Below the pieces are notes generated by a model. It made no database searches. It was not told the DNA's origin and saw only the letters and a program-made list of their open reading frames with translations. The translations under genes were made by a program, and so were the position numbers. Positions 38,651 to 51,500 of a stretch of DNA of 64,000 nt are shown here, one piece after another; the stretch's first letter is position 1; each line of letters begins with the position of its first letter. The stretch covers positions 8,923,371-8,987,370 of the forward strand of contig CM074185.1 in NCBI GenBank assembly GCA_037179385.1, written 5' to 3'. The stretch is from Holothuria scabra (lineage: Eukaryota > Echinodermata > Holothuroidea > Aspidochirotida > Holothuriidae).

Positions 38651-39407
38651 CAGTGGCGTACGCAAGATTTCTCTGAAGGGGTTTTCTTGGCCACAAAATG
38701 TTATTTTGTCATAAAGATTATCTAAGCGGAGCGCCACCATTGGTTGGCGCGGGAGCGTAGAGAAGAATTTGGAAAAATCAGACCCCTTAGTTGGCAGGAA
38801 ATAGCATTTTCCAGGCTAATACGAAGAACCTAGCCAGTCGCTTTCTTCTTTTGTCGTTTGCAATAAAATGCTCTCTTCAAAATATGTTCGCAAACTGCAA
38901 AGTGATCAGAGAGTTAAGAGCTAATTTTACCCCAAGTATGTAATTTTGCCCCAAAGACCGAGCGAAGCGCCACCATTGGTTGGCGCGGAGCGTAAAGAAA
39001 ATTTCGAAAAATCAGACCCCTCAGATGGTCAAAATAGCGTATTTATGCTTCTTAAGAGAATCTAAAACATGCAGTCTTTTTTATCGACGCCACCAGCGGG
39101 AAACAGAGTCTACCTTTTTAAGTAAAAATTGGAATTTGACAGAATTTGTCTAGGTCTATTTGTAGGAATTAAAAAAAAAAATGGCATCACTGAAAGACCA
39201 TCACTGAAAGACCTTGCAGGGACAATCCTTCCCCTTTGAAAATTTTTGAAAAATTGGGTGTCCTTATAAGCAATCTGGTGCCACATATGCTATCTTTTGA
39301 AGTAAAATCTGTGTTAACAAAGTTAGATTACGTATTTTTAAGAACAAAGAAAAAATGGCATCTGTGAGGGGGGCATGGCCCAATGGTCTCCCCTTCGCAC
39401 GCCACTA
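38651..39407. mobile_element. Nested hAT-like piece, CAGTGGCGTACGC family
   Basis: Ends are CAGTGGCGTACGCAAG and TTCGCACGCCACTA. It holds two copies of the GAGCGCCACCATTGGTTGGC module (38731 and 38947). No duplication was found. Confidence 0.65.
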
Positions 39408-39717
39408 TGGAGGCCTAATAGTGGCTCGATCACACAGGATGTCCTGTGAGAAAAGCAGTATGTTAAGTGTAGAAGGCTACAAGGTACTCATTGTCCATTT
39501 ATTGTTACACTCAAAGTGAGCAGAAAGCTATTTTCCCGAACTAGCTTGTAAGCCTCCAAGGATTAGGCTAAGTTACAAAATCTAAGTGTGCCAACGGATC
39601 CCGTTAATTCTAATTTCTAGATTACCTTTAAGTTGATCGTTGGCCTTGGATTGTTTCAGCCCAATCCATCGTTATGTACACAGAGTAAAATCGTACAGCT
39701 ACTGCTAGCTTGTAGAA

Positions 39718-40202
39718 CAGGGTTGTTCAACCATTCGCAGCGGTGGGCCACATGTAATGGTTATAATGGACGAGGGGCCGCATTCTATAGGCCTACTCGT
39801 TTTTTTTTTTTCAATTTTTTCCGACGCCCAAGGCAACAAAATGCAATCATTGCGCGTAGAGAAAACTGATTCATTTTCGTTTTTGATTGAACAAATAAAT
39901 AAATTTTAGCAAAAATTGATGGTGTTGGGCAGAATGTTCGGACAAAGTTTTTTTTTTTGTTTTTTCATATTCCTCCTGAATCATTCTCAACCCGCCCTTG
40001 TGGATAACACTCCAATGTGGCTAGACATGTAGCAGACATTTGAAATAATTATTTCATTCAAAAGTAAGCATGCTTACCTTAAGTTGTCATCAATTAATCT
40101 GCTTACTGAATAATTTTGCAATATAGATTATTTTTGACGGGCCGGACGCAACCTTTTCGCGGGCCGGGCCGTGGCCCGCGGGCCGCAGGTTGGACAACCC
40201 TT
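39718..40202. mobile_element. Nested hAT-like element, CAGGGTTGTTCAACC family, perfect duplication
   Basis: Ends are CAGGGTTGTTCAACC and GGTTGGACAACCCTT. TTGTAGAA flanks both sides exactly (39710-39717 and 40203-40210). The interior has GGCCGGGCC palindromic GC-rich text near the right end. Confidence 0.9.
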
Positions 40203-40642
40203 TTGTAGAAGAACATAACAACCTCGGAGGTCTACGGTAGTGACTTGTCAGTTTTCACATCATTTTACTGAATTCCCAAAGTATCACCTGAATAACAGCT
40301 TCCTGTGCACTGAAATGCACTGATCATAACCCCCGTGCGTATACAAGCACAAGAGAAAATTCAATCTGCTACGCGGTGAGGACATTTCTGTGGAACGCGA
40401 ATTGGGCCGGTTCATGCGACACTGACGAAATCTGAGTTCATTTGTTGCATTAAATTCGAATTATGTATGAGAAATGTCTCACAATTTCTTATTGTGACAA
40501 AAATTTTGAGAAATTTTTGTGAAATTTTGTAATAATAAGAAGATTCATCAAATTTCCCCATTTTCATCAAATTTCCCCAAAAATTTTTCCAGGGGGGCAA
40601 CTTGCCCCCCTGCCCCCCAGTAGCTACGCCACTGGTGTCGAC

Positions 40643-42936
40643 AGTTTTTCTTTAACGAAAACTGAAAAGTAAGGGTGGGAGCGTGGGGTGGCTAAGGTTG
40701 GACCAAATCACCTTCACCAGAACTAACCCAAGCGCTACAAATCGGCATGGCTTTATCGACAAGAAATCCGGGTCCACTCCGAATTCAAAATTTCTACAGG
40801 GCGATTATCTTCAAGTACATAATTATAGATCAATTAACAGGCCCGTCGTAGTTATTGACAAAATACATTTTTACACATTTGTCCAAAAGGATTTATAAAT
40901 CCTTACATTGCATCACTTCAATGTCTCGGGATATCATATCATGCCCGACATCATGTCTTGTGGTCAGGTTAGGACTCAAAATATGAATGCTAAAGTTAAA
41001 TTATCTCGATACTGATTTGTACACGATATACTGTAAGTATTGGGTGTTCGGCCCCCACTGGAATCTATTTCGTCCCCATTAGTACCTTGTCTGACTACCT
41101 AACAATCAAACTGAGGTCAGTGGGTGAGTTTTCAAAACTGAGCAGAAAGTATTGTCCCGGCAATTTGTTGAAAGAAACAATATGGATATTCATGAATATC
41201 TTAAGGATGATGAACAACCTCTTTTGAGTTGGGATTACTGAGTGAATTCGTTTCAATTCGATCGAATTTTCCCACACTTTTGATATTTTCGTAACCTGAG
41301 CGACTCGTAAATCATTTCTGAAAAATAGGCTAGAAGGACATGCAGTTGGGTAATGTTTTCTACCCGTCTGAACTCTCCGATTTCTACAATTATTTGACAA
41401 ATACATGAGTCATTTTCAACTTCCCTTTCAATATTCGAAAAGAAACAAGAAATATGATCAAAGTCACCTTGTAATATTCAATCGGATGTTCATCTGTCAT
41501 TGAGAAAACAATCATGCAGGTGAGTTGCGACTCAGGGCACTAAAACGAAATGATTTTGCGTAAACTTGGTGTAAATATGTAAAGATTGAGCTATATACAT
41601 ATATCACCATATACAGTTCCAGTTATCTAAATCTAAATTCATGTTGTTCCTCCCACAGTTGTCTAAATCTCACTCTTGTCCACACATTATCCTATGCTTC
41701 AGGGATTCTCTGATGAGCATACAAGGCCCTTATGTGTAATTAGAACACTCTCAGGGTATGCCGTGTATATCAGCTACTCTAGATTATTTTTTTTCTAAAT
41801 TGATAATTTCTCTTAAAATTAAAAGGATATTTAATTAAAGAGCCGTGCCCAATGAAATTTTTTGTACTTTTTGGTAGACACCGGGTAAAGTTGTACATTG
41901 AGGTGATGAAAGTTCATCTTTAAAGTAACCCCTTTGGTGAATTAGACAGATAGGCTCTCTATACGGTACGTCTAAACTATCTTTCCGAAATTATCTAGTG
42001 AAACCTGCATGCATAGCTCAGTAAGTTCATTTAAGTTCTCGGGATACATATGCTGATGAAATCATTGATGAAGGAGAAAACTTGAGATAGGCACATGAGG
42101 CTCTTTGAAAAAAGCCCTTAATTACATCGGCCGCATAAAAGGTTGTTATGTATGCGTAATGTGCTTAGAGCGAGTGTATGTCCGTGACGTTGAAGTTAGT
42201 TCGAAAATGGTAACATCATAATCACAGATTATCAAACAATTTATTTTTCAACAAAGTTTACTTTCCACATGGTACCATTTTGCATTTTGTATAAGACACA
42301 CAATTAAAGCAAAAGACTTAAATGAAAACTTTAGAATTGCCAATTGCAGAAATTTACTGAAATCTAAGAGTCAGTTTTGCTTGATTTGGATATGAAAAAA
42401 AAAATGATACAAAATACGATTTTTGTGCAAGTACCTTGAAAGTATGGAAACAAAAAATACACATCCACTACCCAAGGAAAGGGATGTCTCTTCTGAAAGA
42501 CTTCTGAACTCCCAGAAAGGTACCATACTTCCACTGTAAGCCGTAAAACCGGAAACCCAACTAAGCATGATGACCTGTAGCGACCAGGATAAATCATGAC
42601 ATACACATGGCATACAACGAAACTTCACAAAACTGCATTTCCTGTGTGACGATTACATCAGATTTAACACAAAGTAAACACACCATTGTTCATAATAAAT
42701 GTGCTTGCTTCATGTGCACTTTAATGTAAGTCGCAAACGTAAAATTATGGTCAGCCTCTTCATCTCCAGACCATCACATAAAAATTTACGGGTAATGTAG
42801 GCTTGTAAATGGGAACTCTTCAGGATTGCAATTGCCTGTGTGTGATTTGTCCACTAGGTGATGTTAGTGGGTGGATAAAATGTAGGGTCAAGGGTCCTGA
42901 GGGTTCAGGGGTCCCACACAACCAACATAGACCTGG
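40643..42936. other. No gene recognised
   Basis: Mostly unique. Near 41840 ATTAAAGAGCCG resembles the start of the 46518 repeat. Confidence 0.45.
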
Positions 42937-43186
42937 GTTGGTTAGTTAATTAGATGGAGTTTTATGGCCCAAGTTTCCAACCTATTGGTTCAAGTCAAGC
43001 CGACCATGGACTTTTTTCCAGTTGTGGCCCTCTGGCTTGTTCCCTACTACATTGCTTATGCGGAGCATCACGTACAACCGACGACAGAAGGTTACTCTTT
43101 TAGCCTTTGGTATGACCCCTTGGGAAGTGAACCCGGGCCTTCCGCGTGAGAGGCGGATGCTCTACTGTTAAACCAAACACACGGTC
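42937..43186 (-). mobile_element. tRNA-derived SINE, reverse copy with head
   Basis: On the minus strand the head reads GTTTAACAGTAGAGCATCCG then CCCGGGTTCACTTCCC, close to a tRNA A and B box. The body ends in TAATTAACTAACC. Confidence 0.85.
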
Positions 43187-43786
43187 GTCAACACAGAACT
43201 TGGGTATGCAAGGTCTACCTCTTACAATCTCCACATAGAGGAAGTTTTTGCTATATACCAGTGGTGTAAGTTGCTTTTTTTTCTTGCTATGCCATTGGCG
43301 TGAATGGTTATGGTCTGCAAAATTTTGTTTTGTCTGAGGGAAGAGGAGAGGGGGGGGGGGTTGCAACTGAAAATCTCCATGATCAAAAGTGACATTCAAA
43401 ATACTATTTCATATTTCTCCTTACACATCACACAAATTCAGAATTGAACTGAAGGAATCTAAATTCTGAAGAGTGCAAAAACTCATTAGTACTAGAATCT
43501 AAGCAAATGCTGCAAGGCATATACCCCAAAAGCAGGTGTGGCAATTAAACAATATCAACTTCTACCAAAATATTTTTCTTGTCAGTTTTGCACTAAAGCA
43601 TGTGGTAAAGCAATATGAAAGGCAATACCAAAACAACACATTTTATGTTGAAGCATTATTTCATATCTTAAAATTGAACCACACCACACCTTCTACCACT
43701 AGACTAGAAAGTAAATGATAAAGTGAATATGTAGGAGGGATGGCTGATGAGGGGCAAAATGACTGATACAGGGATATAGAGTTACG

Positions 43787-43980
43787 GTTAGTTAGTTAGA
43801 AAGAGTTTTACGACCCAGTTTTCAACCTATTGGTTCAAGTCGAGTCAGCCACAGCCTTTTTCCAGTTGTGGCTCACTGGCTTGTTTTCCATACTCAGTCG
43901 CTTATGCGTCATGCACAACGGCAGTAGGTTCCATTTTTAGTCTTTGGTATGACTCGACCTGCGAATTGAACCCAGGCCTG
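43787..43980 (-). mobile_element. tRNA-derived SINE, reverse copy, head partly lost
   Basis: It has the family body (TTCAACCTATTGGTTCAAG, CCAGTTGTGGCTCACTGG) and a residual CCTGGGTTCAATTCGC B-box. Confidence 0.82.
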
Positions 43981-44482
43981 ATATATAGTTGATACATAGT
44001 TAGGGGTAAGAGGCAAGGGCAGATGTAGTGTGCAGGAGATTAAAATGGATAAAGACTTGTAGGTTGTCAAACAGCTGCCACACAAGCATTGTATACATGT
44101 ATATATGTGGGCAGACTTAATGCCCGACAACAGCTGAGTAGATAAAGGAAGTGGCAATTGAATCGATGAAACTTAGCAACTGGTTTACTTTAGAGCTGGG
44201 TCAAATGAATGGCTTTTTATCCTAGAGCATTCTATAGTTTCTCTATCTTAACTAGCTTTTCAAAAGAAATTAAATTTGACCTAAAATGTTGGGTTGCTTA
44301 GCCATCTGACATGAAACTGAAATTCAAAAGCTATGATAGGCTTCTCCAAACTTGTGACTGCTGAGCATTTTAAAGCAACTGCCAATGTATGAAGGCCTGA
44401 ATAACTAATTCATGAAAACTGCCAGTGATTTTCAAACCAAACTGATAAGATGACAATGAAACCGGCATGGTGTATCAGTATT

Positions 44483-44488
44483 TTTATT
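44483..44488 (-). terminator. Possible PHPT1 polyadenylation signal
   Basis: AATAAA on the minus strand lies about 1 kb downstream of the PHPT1 stop codon. An ATTAAA variant also lies near 44867. The choice is a guess without transcript data. Confidence 0.25.
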
Positions 44489-44616
44489 TCAAGAATAGGT
44501 CAAGTAAATCTGGCCAGTGATGCTCATGCTTGACCACCTGCTTAACTACCTAATAGTGCTACTGTCGAAACTTAGGTAGCTATTCCCTGATGACAGAAAA
44601 AGGAAGATGACCTTAG

Positions 44617-44770
44617 CAATTGTCTAAGCAGAGGGCCACCATGATTGGTGCATAGCATACAAAAAAAGTTTTGACTTCACAAGTCCCTTCAGTTTCTTGG
44701 AAATAATCCTTCCTGGATGTTTTAAGCTGTATAATTAGAGTTGAGAAATTGAAATGTTGTGTTTGAAAAC
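44617..44770. repeat. Copy of the AAGC(A/G)GAG(G/C)GCCACCAT module
   Basis: It matches the module inside the 4479, 24.3-kb and 38.7-kb elements. Confidence 0.55.
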
Positions 44771-45479
44771 ATGACGGGTTCTCTCCGAAGGGCACTGAGT
44801 TTGCACTCTCCACTTGTCTTCACAAAACTCTCTTATCAAGCATATGCTATCAGTTAGATGATCCTATTTAATTACCCCACAGTTCACTTGGCAATGAGTA
44901 AGCATCTATGCTGCATCAGTTTTTCAAAGAACAGCCCTTGTCTTGTGAGAACAACATCTGAGAAGAGATTAGCTGGTGTGACCAGACTGATGGGATCAAA
45001 GCATCGTTATCTAGTACTTTGGTATTTGACTCATAATTGTTTACATCAAAATGGATGACAACATTACCAAAAGTTGGACAAAAGGCCACCAAGGTCAGTT
45101 AAGTGCTTCTGTGAGTATCCATTAGTTTTGAGCCAGTCCCCATCAGCGCTACCTCACAAGGTGTTGAACAAGCTATATGTCCTTAACTCAGCCATAATGA
45201 GAGCTTTGTTCCTGGATAGCAATGGAGCCCTGTATTAATAAAAGCCTTTAAATGCAACTCTTACAACCATTTGTTACACCTCAGTATGTGACTGTGCCAT
45301 ACAGCATCATTCAAACAAGCCAAAGTAAGCCACATGCAGTATTTTCATAATGCATAAAACAGTACATGACATTTGAAGTGCAGGCATTCGACTGGCAGGG
45401 CACACAAAATATTTCACTATTGTCGCAAACGATGCCCAGCTCCAAGTGTGAAGTGTTTTGGTACTGTTCTTCTCAGTCT
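44771..45479. other. Probable PHPT1 3' untranslated region and flank
   Basis: No other gene. The end of the transcript is not determined. Confidence 0.4.
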
Positions 45480-45575
45480 TCAATATCCCTCATTGGAGAA
45501 TGTAATACTGGTGTAACTTGGATACCTCTCTTTCAGTAAACTAACTGTAATGGAGTGATCAGCTCTGCCAAATCC
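45480..45575 (-). CDS. PHPT1: PHPT1 exon 3 (last coding exon)
   Basis: After a CATACAG acceptor this exon encodes 31 residues starting GFGRADHS and ending SNEGY, then TGA at 45480-45482. The C-terminal aromatic and NEGY ending match the conserved PHPT1 tail. The phase-0 junction to exon 2 is exact. Confidence 0.92.
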   Translation of the reverse strand, partial: GFGRADHSITVSLLKERYPSYTSITFSNEGY

Positions 45576-48500
45576 CTGTATGAAAAAAGAAATGGTATGA
45601 TAAGCAAATGGAAACTTTTATTTGTCATGATAATTTCAATCTTTGGGCAAGTGCATAGAAGCTATGCTATAGGCCTACCAACATATCCAAGCAACTTTTA
45701 ACTGCTTTGATAAACGTTAAAAGGCATCGTTCAAAACTATCTAGCTAGCTGATAAATTTTTTAAGTAGATGCTCCTTTTGCAACATCAAGGTTGCATACT
45801 GTACTGCACCTGCTCTAAAGAAAAAAGAACTTAAAAGGAATAAAAAAAACACCCTGTCCTGTTTAAGCATAAGGAAGACTTGCTGACAAACTTCAAAAGC
45901 AGTCCATAGAAACTCTGTGTTAAAAACTCACACAAGAGAAGCTACTGGGCCTGTTGGTTAACTATTCTACAGTAGCATGGCAAACAAATTACAATGACAA
46001 TGACAGCAGTTTATTTCCAGTAGATACAATACATCACAAGGGTTCACCAAAACAAAAAGAGTACCAGAGAGGGAGGGAAAGGAAGTAAAAAACTTTACGT
46101 TTTCTCCAAGTTAATACAACCTACAGCACATATCATTGATAACATTACAACTTAAGGTTCCATGTAAAATAGAAAAGATAATTATACAGGAGATAATTAC
46201 TCAAGTTCAACATATTATGCGTAATATGCAGTGGTAAGTAAACTTTGTTTGTATTTGTATTTAAAAGATCTGAGGGTTTTACAGTTTTTTATAGAACTTT
46301 GTATCAATAGACTTCCAAATATTCACACCAGAGTATGAGATACACATCTGCTTTTTTGTAGAACTTCTGAATTTTTCTTATAAAAATTCCCACAATTTTC
46401 CTGGATGATACAGGTTAAATGATTTGGTGAAATAAAGTTGCAGATTTAATGTCAACATTTTATTAAAGACTTTGTACATATAGATAGCCTTACTACATAT
46501 GGACATAGTCTTAAAACTATTAAAGAGCCCATGAAATGACTTAGTAACAATGATTTGGAGTCATCTCTGACACTATCTATCAACAAAAAAAGCATTTATT
46601 TTAAAAAATCCCACCCAACAAAAGAGAAATGCTCAAGTGAAATGGTATCCCTTCCAGCACAACAGCTGAAAATTGCAAAAGTGCATTGAACCAAGAATGG
46701 CATCATCACAGGAACCCATCTTCACAGTGTATGCTATAGTGCACTTGCAGTATACCCTGCTATGTTGATGTTACACAATCTTGCATGTATAGATGGCCTA
46801 AAATGATTGATATAATTAACAAATTATCATTACAAAACCTAAACCTATGTTTGCTTCTCAAAACCAGTGAAAAAGGGGGTTTTAACACCTAGGAATACCC
46901 CTGTTCAACAGATGGAGTTTTGTGACTTCTCAATATTCCTTGAGCCAACCAGCAGGGAAAATTGTTTGGTGTATAATACATAGGACAAGTGTTTGGAAGT
47001 TCCGTGGTAAGAGGTTATACACACAGAAAAATACCTCAGGCTCCTGGGGGATGTAATTGCATCCATTTGTCTCCCAGTGTTATGTAACTATTATTTTTAT
47101 TGGGGAGGAAGCAGTGATTCTCTCATTACACAGGCCCATGTGCAATACTGTATACCATTCTGCATAGGTTCTGTGTTGTTTTGGATGCATGTGCTAATGC
47201 CGCAATTTGACAAGGTTAAAAGAAAAGGAACTGTAAAAATAGTGGGAAAGGAGACTAGCTGATATTTTGGTTATTTAAGGAAGTATTCCATATTTTTATC
47301 AAAAGTTGGCATTAAGTTACTATTTCAACTTCATGCATTTTGAAGTCCATGCTAGTAAAAGATCCATTGGTTGATTTCTACATTAATGTTTGTGACAAAT
47401 TTTACTTGGAAGGTATGTCTTTCAAAGGAATCCGGGTGAGATATCAGTCTTCTTATTCAACAATCTGAATGAATGTGAGTTGAAATATTTTCTTTTTCTG
47501 GTTGGAAGAATTGCTGTCTAGTAATAGATCGACTAGATTGCTGGAACCAAAAATTCAAACTGATAGGCCTAACATGATGAATGGGACAGCTTTAGTGAAT
47601 AATGATAAAATTCCTTTTGAGGAATTGGGAGTGAGAATTTCAAATATTGATTGATACATTTTTGGCTTTATACTGCCACATTCTTCAGATATAATTCAGA
47701 AATTATTTGACCAGTACCGGTCTAATGCTGCGCAATCTGTGAGCAAAATGTTACTTAGACATAGCATTATAATACACACACTGTAAAGTTGGGTTCCTGT
47801 GATGATGTCATTTTTAGTTCAATGCACTTTTATATCTTTTACATTTTCAGCTGTTGTGCTGAAAGGGGTACCATTTCACTTGAGCATTTCTCTTTTGTGG
47901 GACAGAATTTTTTAAAATAAATGCTCTTTTGGTGATAGATAGTGTCAAAGAATGACTCCAAATTGTTGTCATTGAGTCATTTCATGGGCTCTTTAAACAA
48001 TGTGGTTGTGTCATTTAAATATTTTGTGTTACAGACAATATGGATGAAATTAAAATACAAAGCAAGATGAAATGCATTGGTGTAGCCTAGGGGAATGCCC
48101 CCAATCAAATTTTGAAAAAAAAAAATACTGTGTATATAATTGAACAATAAATGATGCACCAGATTGCGTCTGAGGGTACTTTCAATTTTTCTCAAAGGGA
48201 AGGTGACCACAGCCATCAGCAGGGGTGCAAGTTTCTGTTTGAGAGTGGGGGAGGGGGGGGAGAAATGCTTATGTGCCCATGAGTATTAAACTGTGCATGC
48301 GTGGCGGGCACCGCGAACATGAAGCTCGAAGCCCGAAAGGGTCCCTGATGGGATCCAGAGAAAAAGCCCCTGTGGGGGTCCAGGGGGCAAAGTCCCCGGA
48401 AGCCCTTGTGTTCTAGCATTTCCGAAGCTTCAGAAAAACTGTTTTGAATGAAAAAAAAAAACGAAAAAGGTGACCGTATTTTTAGGTCTACTCAAATTTT

Positions 48501-51500
48501 TTAGGGGCCAAAATGTGATTTACCCCCCCACTTTTTCACTTGAGGGGGCAAAGGGTGGCCCCCTTGCCCCCCCCTGAGATTTGCACCCCTGGCCATCAGA
48601 CTCTACAGCTGGCAACCCCCCAAAAAAGGTCCTGTTTGTGCTGGTGAGCAAATGTGAATGCAAGGGTAACATAATGTATACTGAATCAAACAGGGTGTCC
48701 AGTTTCCCTGACATTGCACACACCCACAAAAAACTATCCTCAGAAAATAGGCAATTACAATGAAAAAAGAAAATGAAATACTGACCATCGAATATCCATA
48801 CACTAAGATCTTCTTGCTATCAGGTGAATGATCAATTCTACCACCTCCTACACATTCTAGATCCAGGCCTTTATGTTTGCTATCAAAGTCTTCATAAATA
48901 TCAGCTGGTATGAAAAAATCAAGTCAAAACATTGCAAAGAATCACTTAGAGTAGTGTCATGACTTTTACAGCTACAGTTATTTGTCAAATTTGTCAGTAA
49001 TATAAAAATAAAATTACTCCTAACAGGTATGAAAAATGAATTTAGTTTTTCCATTTTGGTACTGTCCCTTGACCAGATATAATAAACAAACAGCAGGCAT
49101 AGACAAGAGCTTACAGTAAATGCTTGACAGGGTGGTGAAGTTGACTTGGTGGTTGAAATCCTCAGATCAAATTCTGGTTAAAACAGAACTCTTAAAATGA
49201 ACCTCTACATGACCATTCAGCATGTGTAAAATTTGTTATGCTAAATGTCACACAGGAGTAACACAAGTATAGATATTGACAAAAATTCAGTGTTAACTAT
49301 CTCTGATTATGGAAAGGTACTGTACACTGGGAGTTGTGTGGTTGGTAATAGTCTTCATTTAGGCCTGACATGCGCTCACCTCCTTTGCACAATTATCTGT
49401 GTAGTACAATAGTAGTAGGAGTGTAATGCATGAGTCATAGTATACTACGGTACAGATGGAGCACTAGATTGTTTTATTACTGTCCTATCTTGTAAAGAAT
49501 TTAGCAGCTGTGTAGGATTTTTGTAGTGGCCATGTCATTATACTTTTCAGAGTCATTTCCCCCATCATGATTCAAAACAACCACTGAACCAATGAAGGTC
49601 AGAGGGAGTCTGCCAGAAACAAAAAGGGAGTGGGATTTCAGTATTACTGTGTAACCCCAAGTCCAAATTGATGCTGTCCTAAGCTAAAGTTATGAGTGGG
49701 TTAAGGGGACAACAGCTTGCTTTAAAGCCTCTGTAAGGTGCAATCTGAAGCGTTTTACAGGTCACTACTTATGTAAGTTCAAACATTGCTGCAAAGGTAT
49801 CCTTTTTAAAGTAAGAAGCGAAGATATTAACAATTTTCTAATTTAAATGAAAAACAGGGATTTTGTCCACCTTCTTCTGGAAAAGGGGGAAGACAAATCC
49901 CCCTTTCCCCTTATGTGGGAAATGATGATCATGTAGCACCTTCTGGAACCTCGAAAGTGGCTGTTTTGGCAAGATTTTTTCTTTTAAGTTTACTTGGAAT
50001 TTCTGAAAAGTTGTGCAGTGGTGCATATCTAATCTCTGGAGAAATGGCTCAATTGATACTGTGACATGAAGTGACTCTGGCAACTTGTTGATAAGGAAGT
50101 TGTGGTCAATGGGGAGCTTGCTTGCTCAAGACATTAGGTAGAGATAACAGTTCTGGGGATAGGTGGAGAGAGCTGCTGAGGTGATATATTTAGCTAAAGG
50201 GTACCCTTGTGATAGGAGTACAGATTACATTAGTCCATATGCAATGAGGATCAATTTGGACCTTGAATAACTTTATCTCTAAATGGGTGTTGCATCTAAA
50301 CTAAAAATCCTGTTGAGTGGCTGTCTCGGCAGGTTTTTTTTTTTTTTTTTACTATTTGGAATGCTTAAAGCCATGTGTGTAGCTCCTGCTGCAAGGGTTG
50401 ATCAGGAGGAATTTTTAGAGTTTTAGTAAAGAAATTGTGCTAAATTTTTATGAGCAGCTGGTATGATCCAATCTTGATAGATGCTGCACAGGCCTGGAGT
50501 CTTTATTCCTTCAACAAATTGCTTTTAGAGCAAGTTCAGGGGAGAACTATTCCACTCATACCTGCTGAGGTTAGAATATCTACCACATCCTCAAAGGCTC
50601 AAGTGGCTTGGGCTTACCACTTTGGAGCTGAAAAGGATTAGGGGAGACTAGCCCATGAACAGGGGTGTGTGTTCGTTACGTGGCTTAGGCTCATTCCTCT
50701 TGCAACATAGCCCTTGGGCAGCTAACGTTCACAAACATATACCCACTAGCTAGGATGCCAGGGGACCATCAACTGTTGCTTCCCCAAATAACCAAACTTC
50801 ATACAGATGATCTCTGGCACTACAATTGCCTTTCCACAAAAGATGATCGCAAAGTTTCATCAAACAACAACTTACTTTCACTGCCAATTTTGACTGCAAT
50901 GCATCATGTTTTTGCGTTTTCAACAACTAAACATTCTCAGTAGAGGTCAAAGGTCACAACAGGAAAACTTGTCAAACAAGATACTTTACTTGCATAGCTG
51001 TCTTCATAATACCATCTTTGATTCAGTATCAATAAGAAGTGTATATAATTTGGAATAGACTCAAGGCTTCTGTCACTTAGCAACTGAGTCCCTTCCCTTC
51101 ATACACCAATAATGACTATTCCCCCCATGGTAGTGTGACTGAAATGCTAAACGACCTAGGGTGGGATAGTCTCAAAAACAGGCGTACTGCCAACAGGCTA
51201 GCAATTCTTCACAAAGCCAGATTGGGCCTCCTAGCCTTGCCAATCAACAACCTACAACCGGCCCGGCGGCCCTCTAGGCATCACCATTCTAATAGCTTTA
51301 CAAATATAGCAACCAATAAGGACTGCTACAAATACAGTTTCTTTCCTCGGACCGTCAGAGACTGGAACCTACTCCCCCAGAACATTACAGATCTCGAGGA
51401 CCCCAAGCAATTCAAGAGCGCAGCCTTGAGGATCCTCAGACGGGACGACTAACTACATGCACACACTCAACCCTGCACGTTTGACTCCACCAGGAGTGTT

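Larger units (their letters stand above)
38392..40634. mobile_element. hAT-like element of 2243 bp with perfect target duplication
   Basis: Ends are CAGTGGCGTAGCTAGG and CAGTAGCTACGCCACTG. GTGTCGAC flanks both sides exactly (38384-38391 and 40635-40642). G-rich just inside the left end and C-rich at the right. It contains two further nested pieces (38651-39407 and 39718-40202). No transposase frame was seen. Confidence 0.9.
45576..48785 (-). other. PHPT1 intron 2
   Basis: Bounded by GTCAGT and CATACAG. It holds an inverted pair of a dispersed repeat and a hAT-like element, no exon. Confidence 0.88.
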
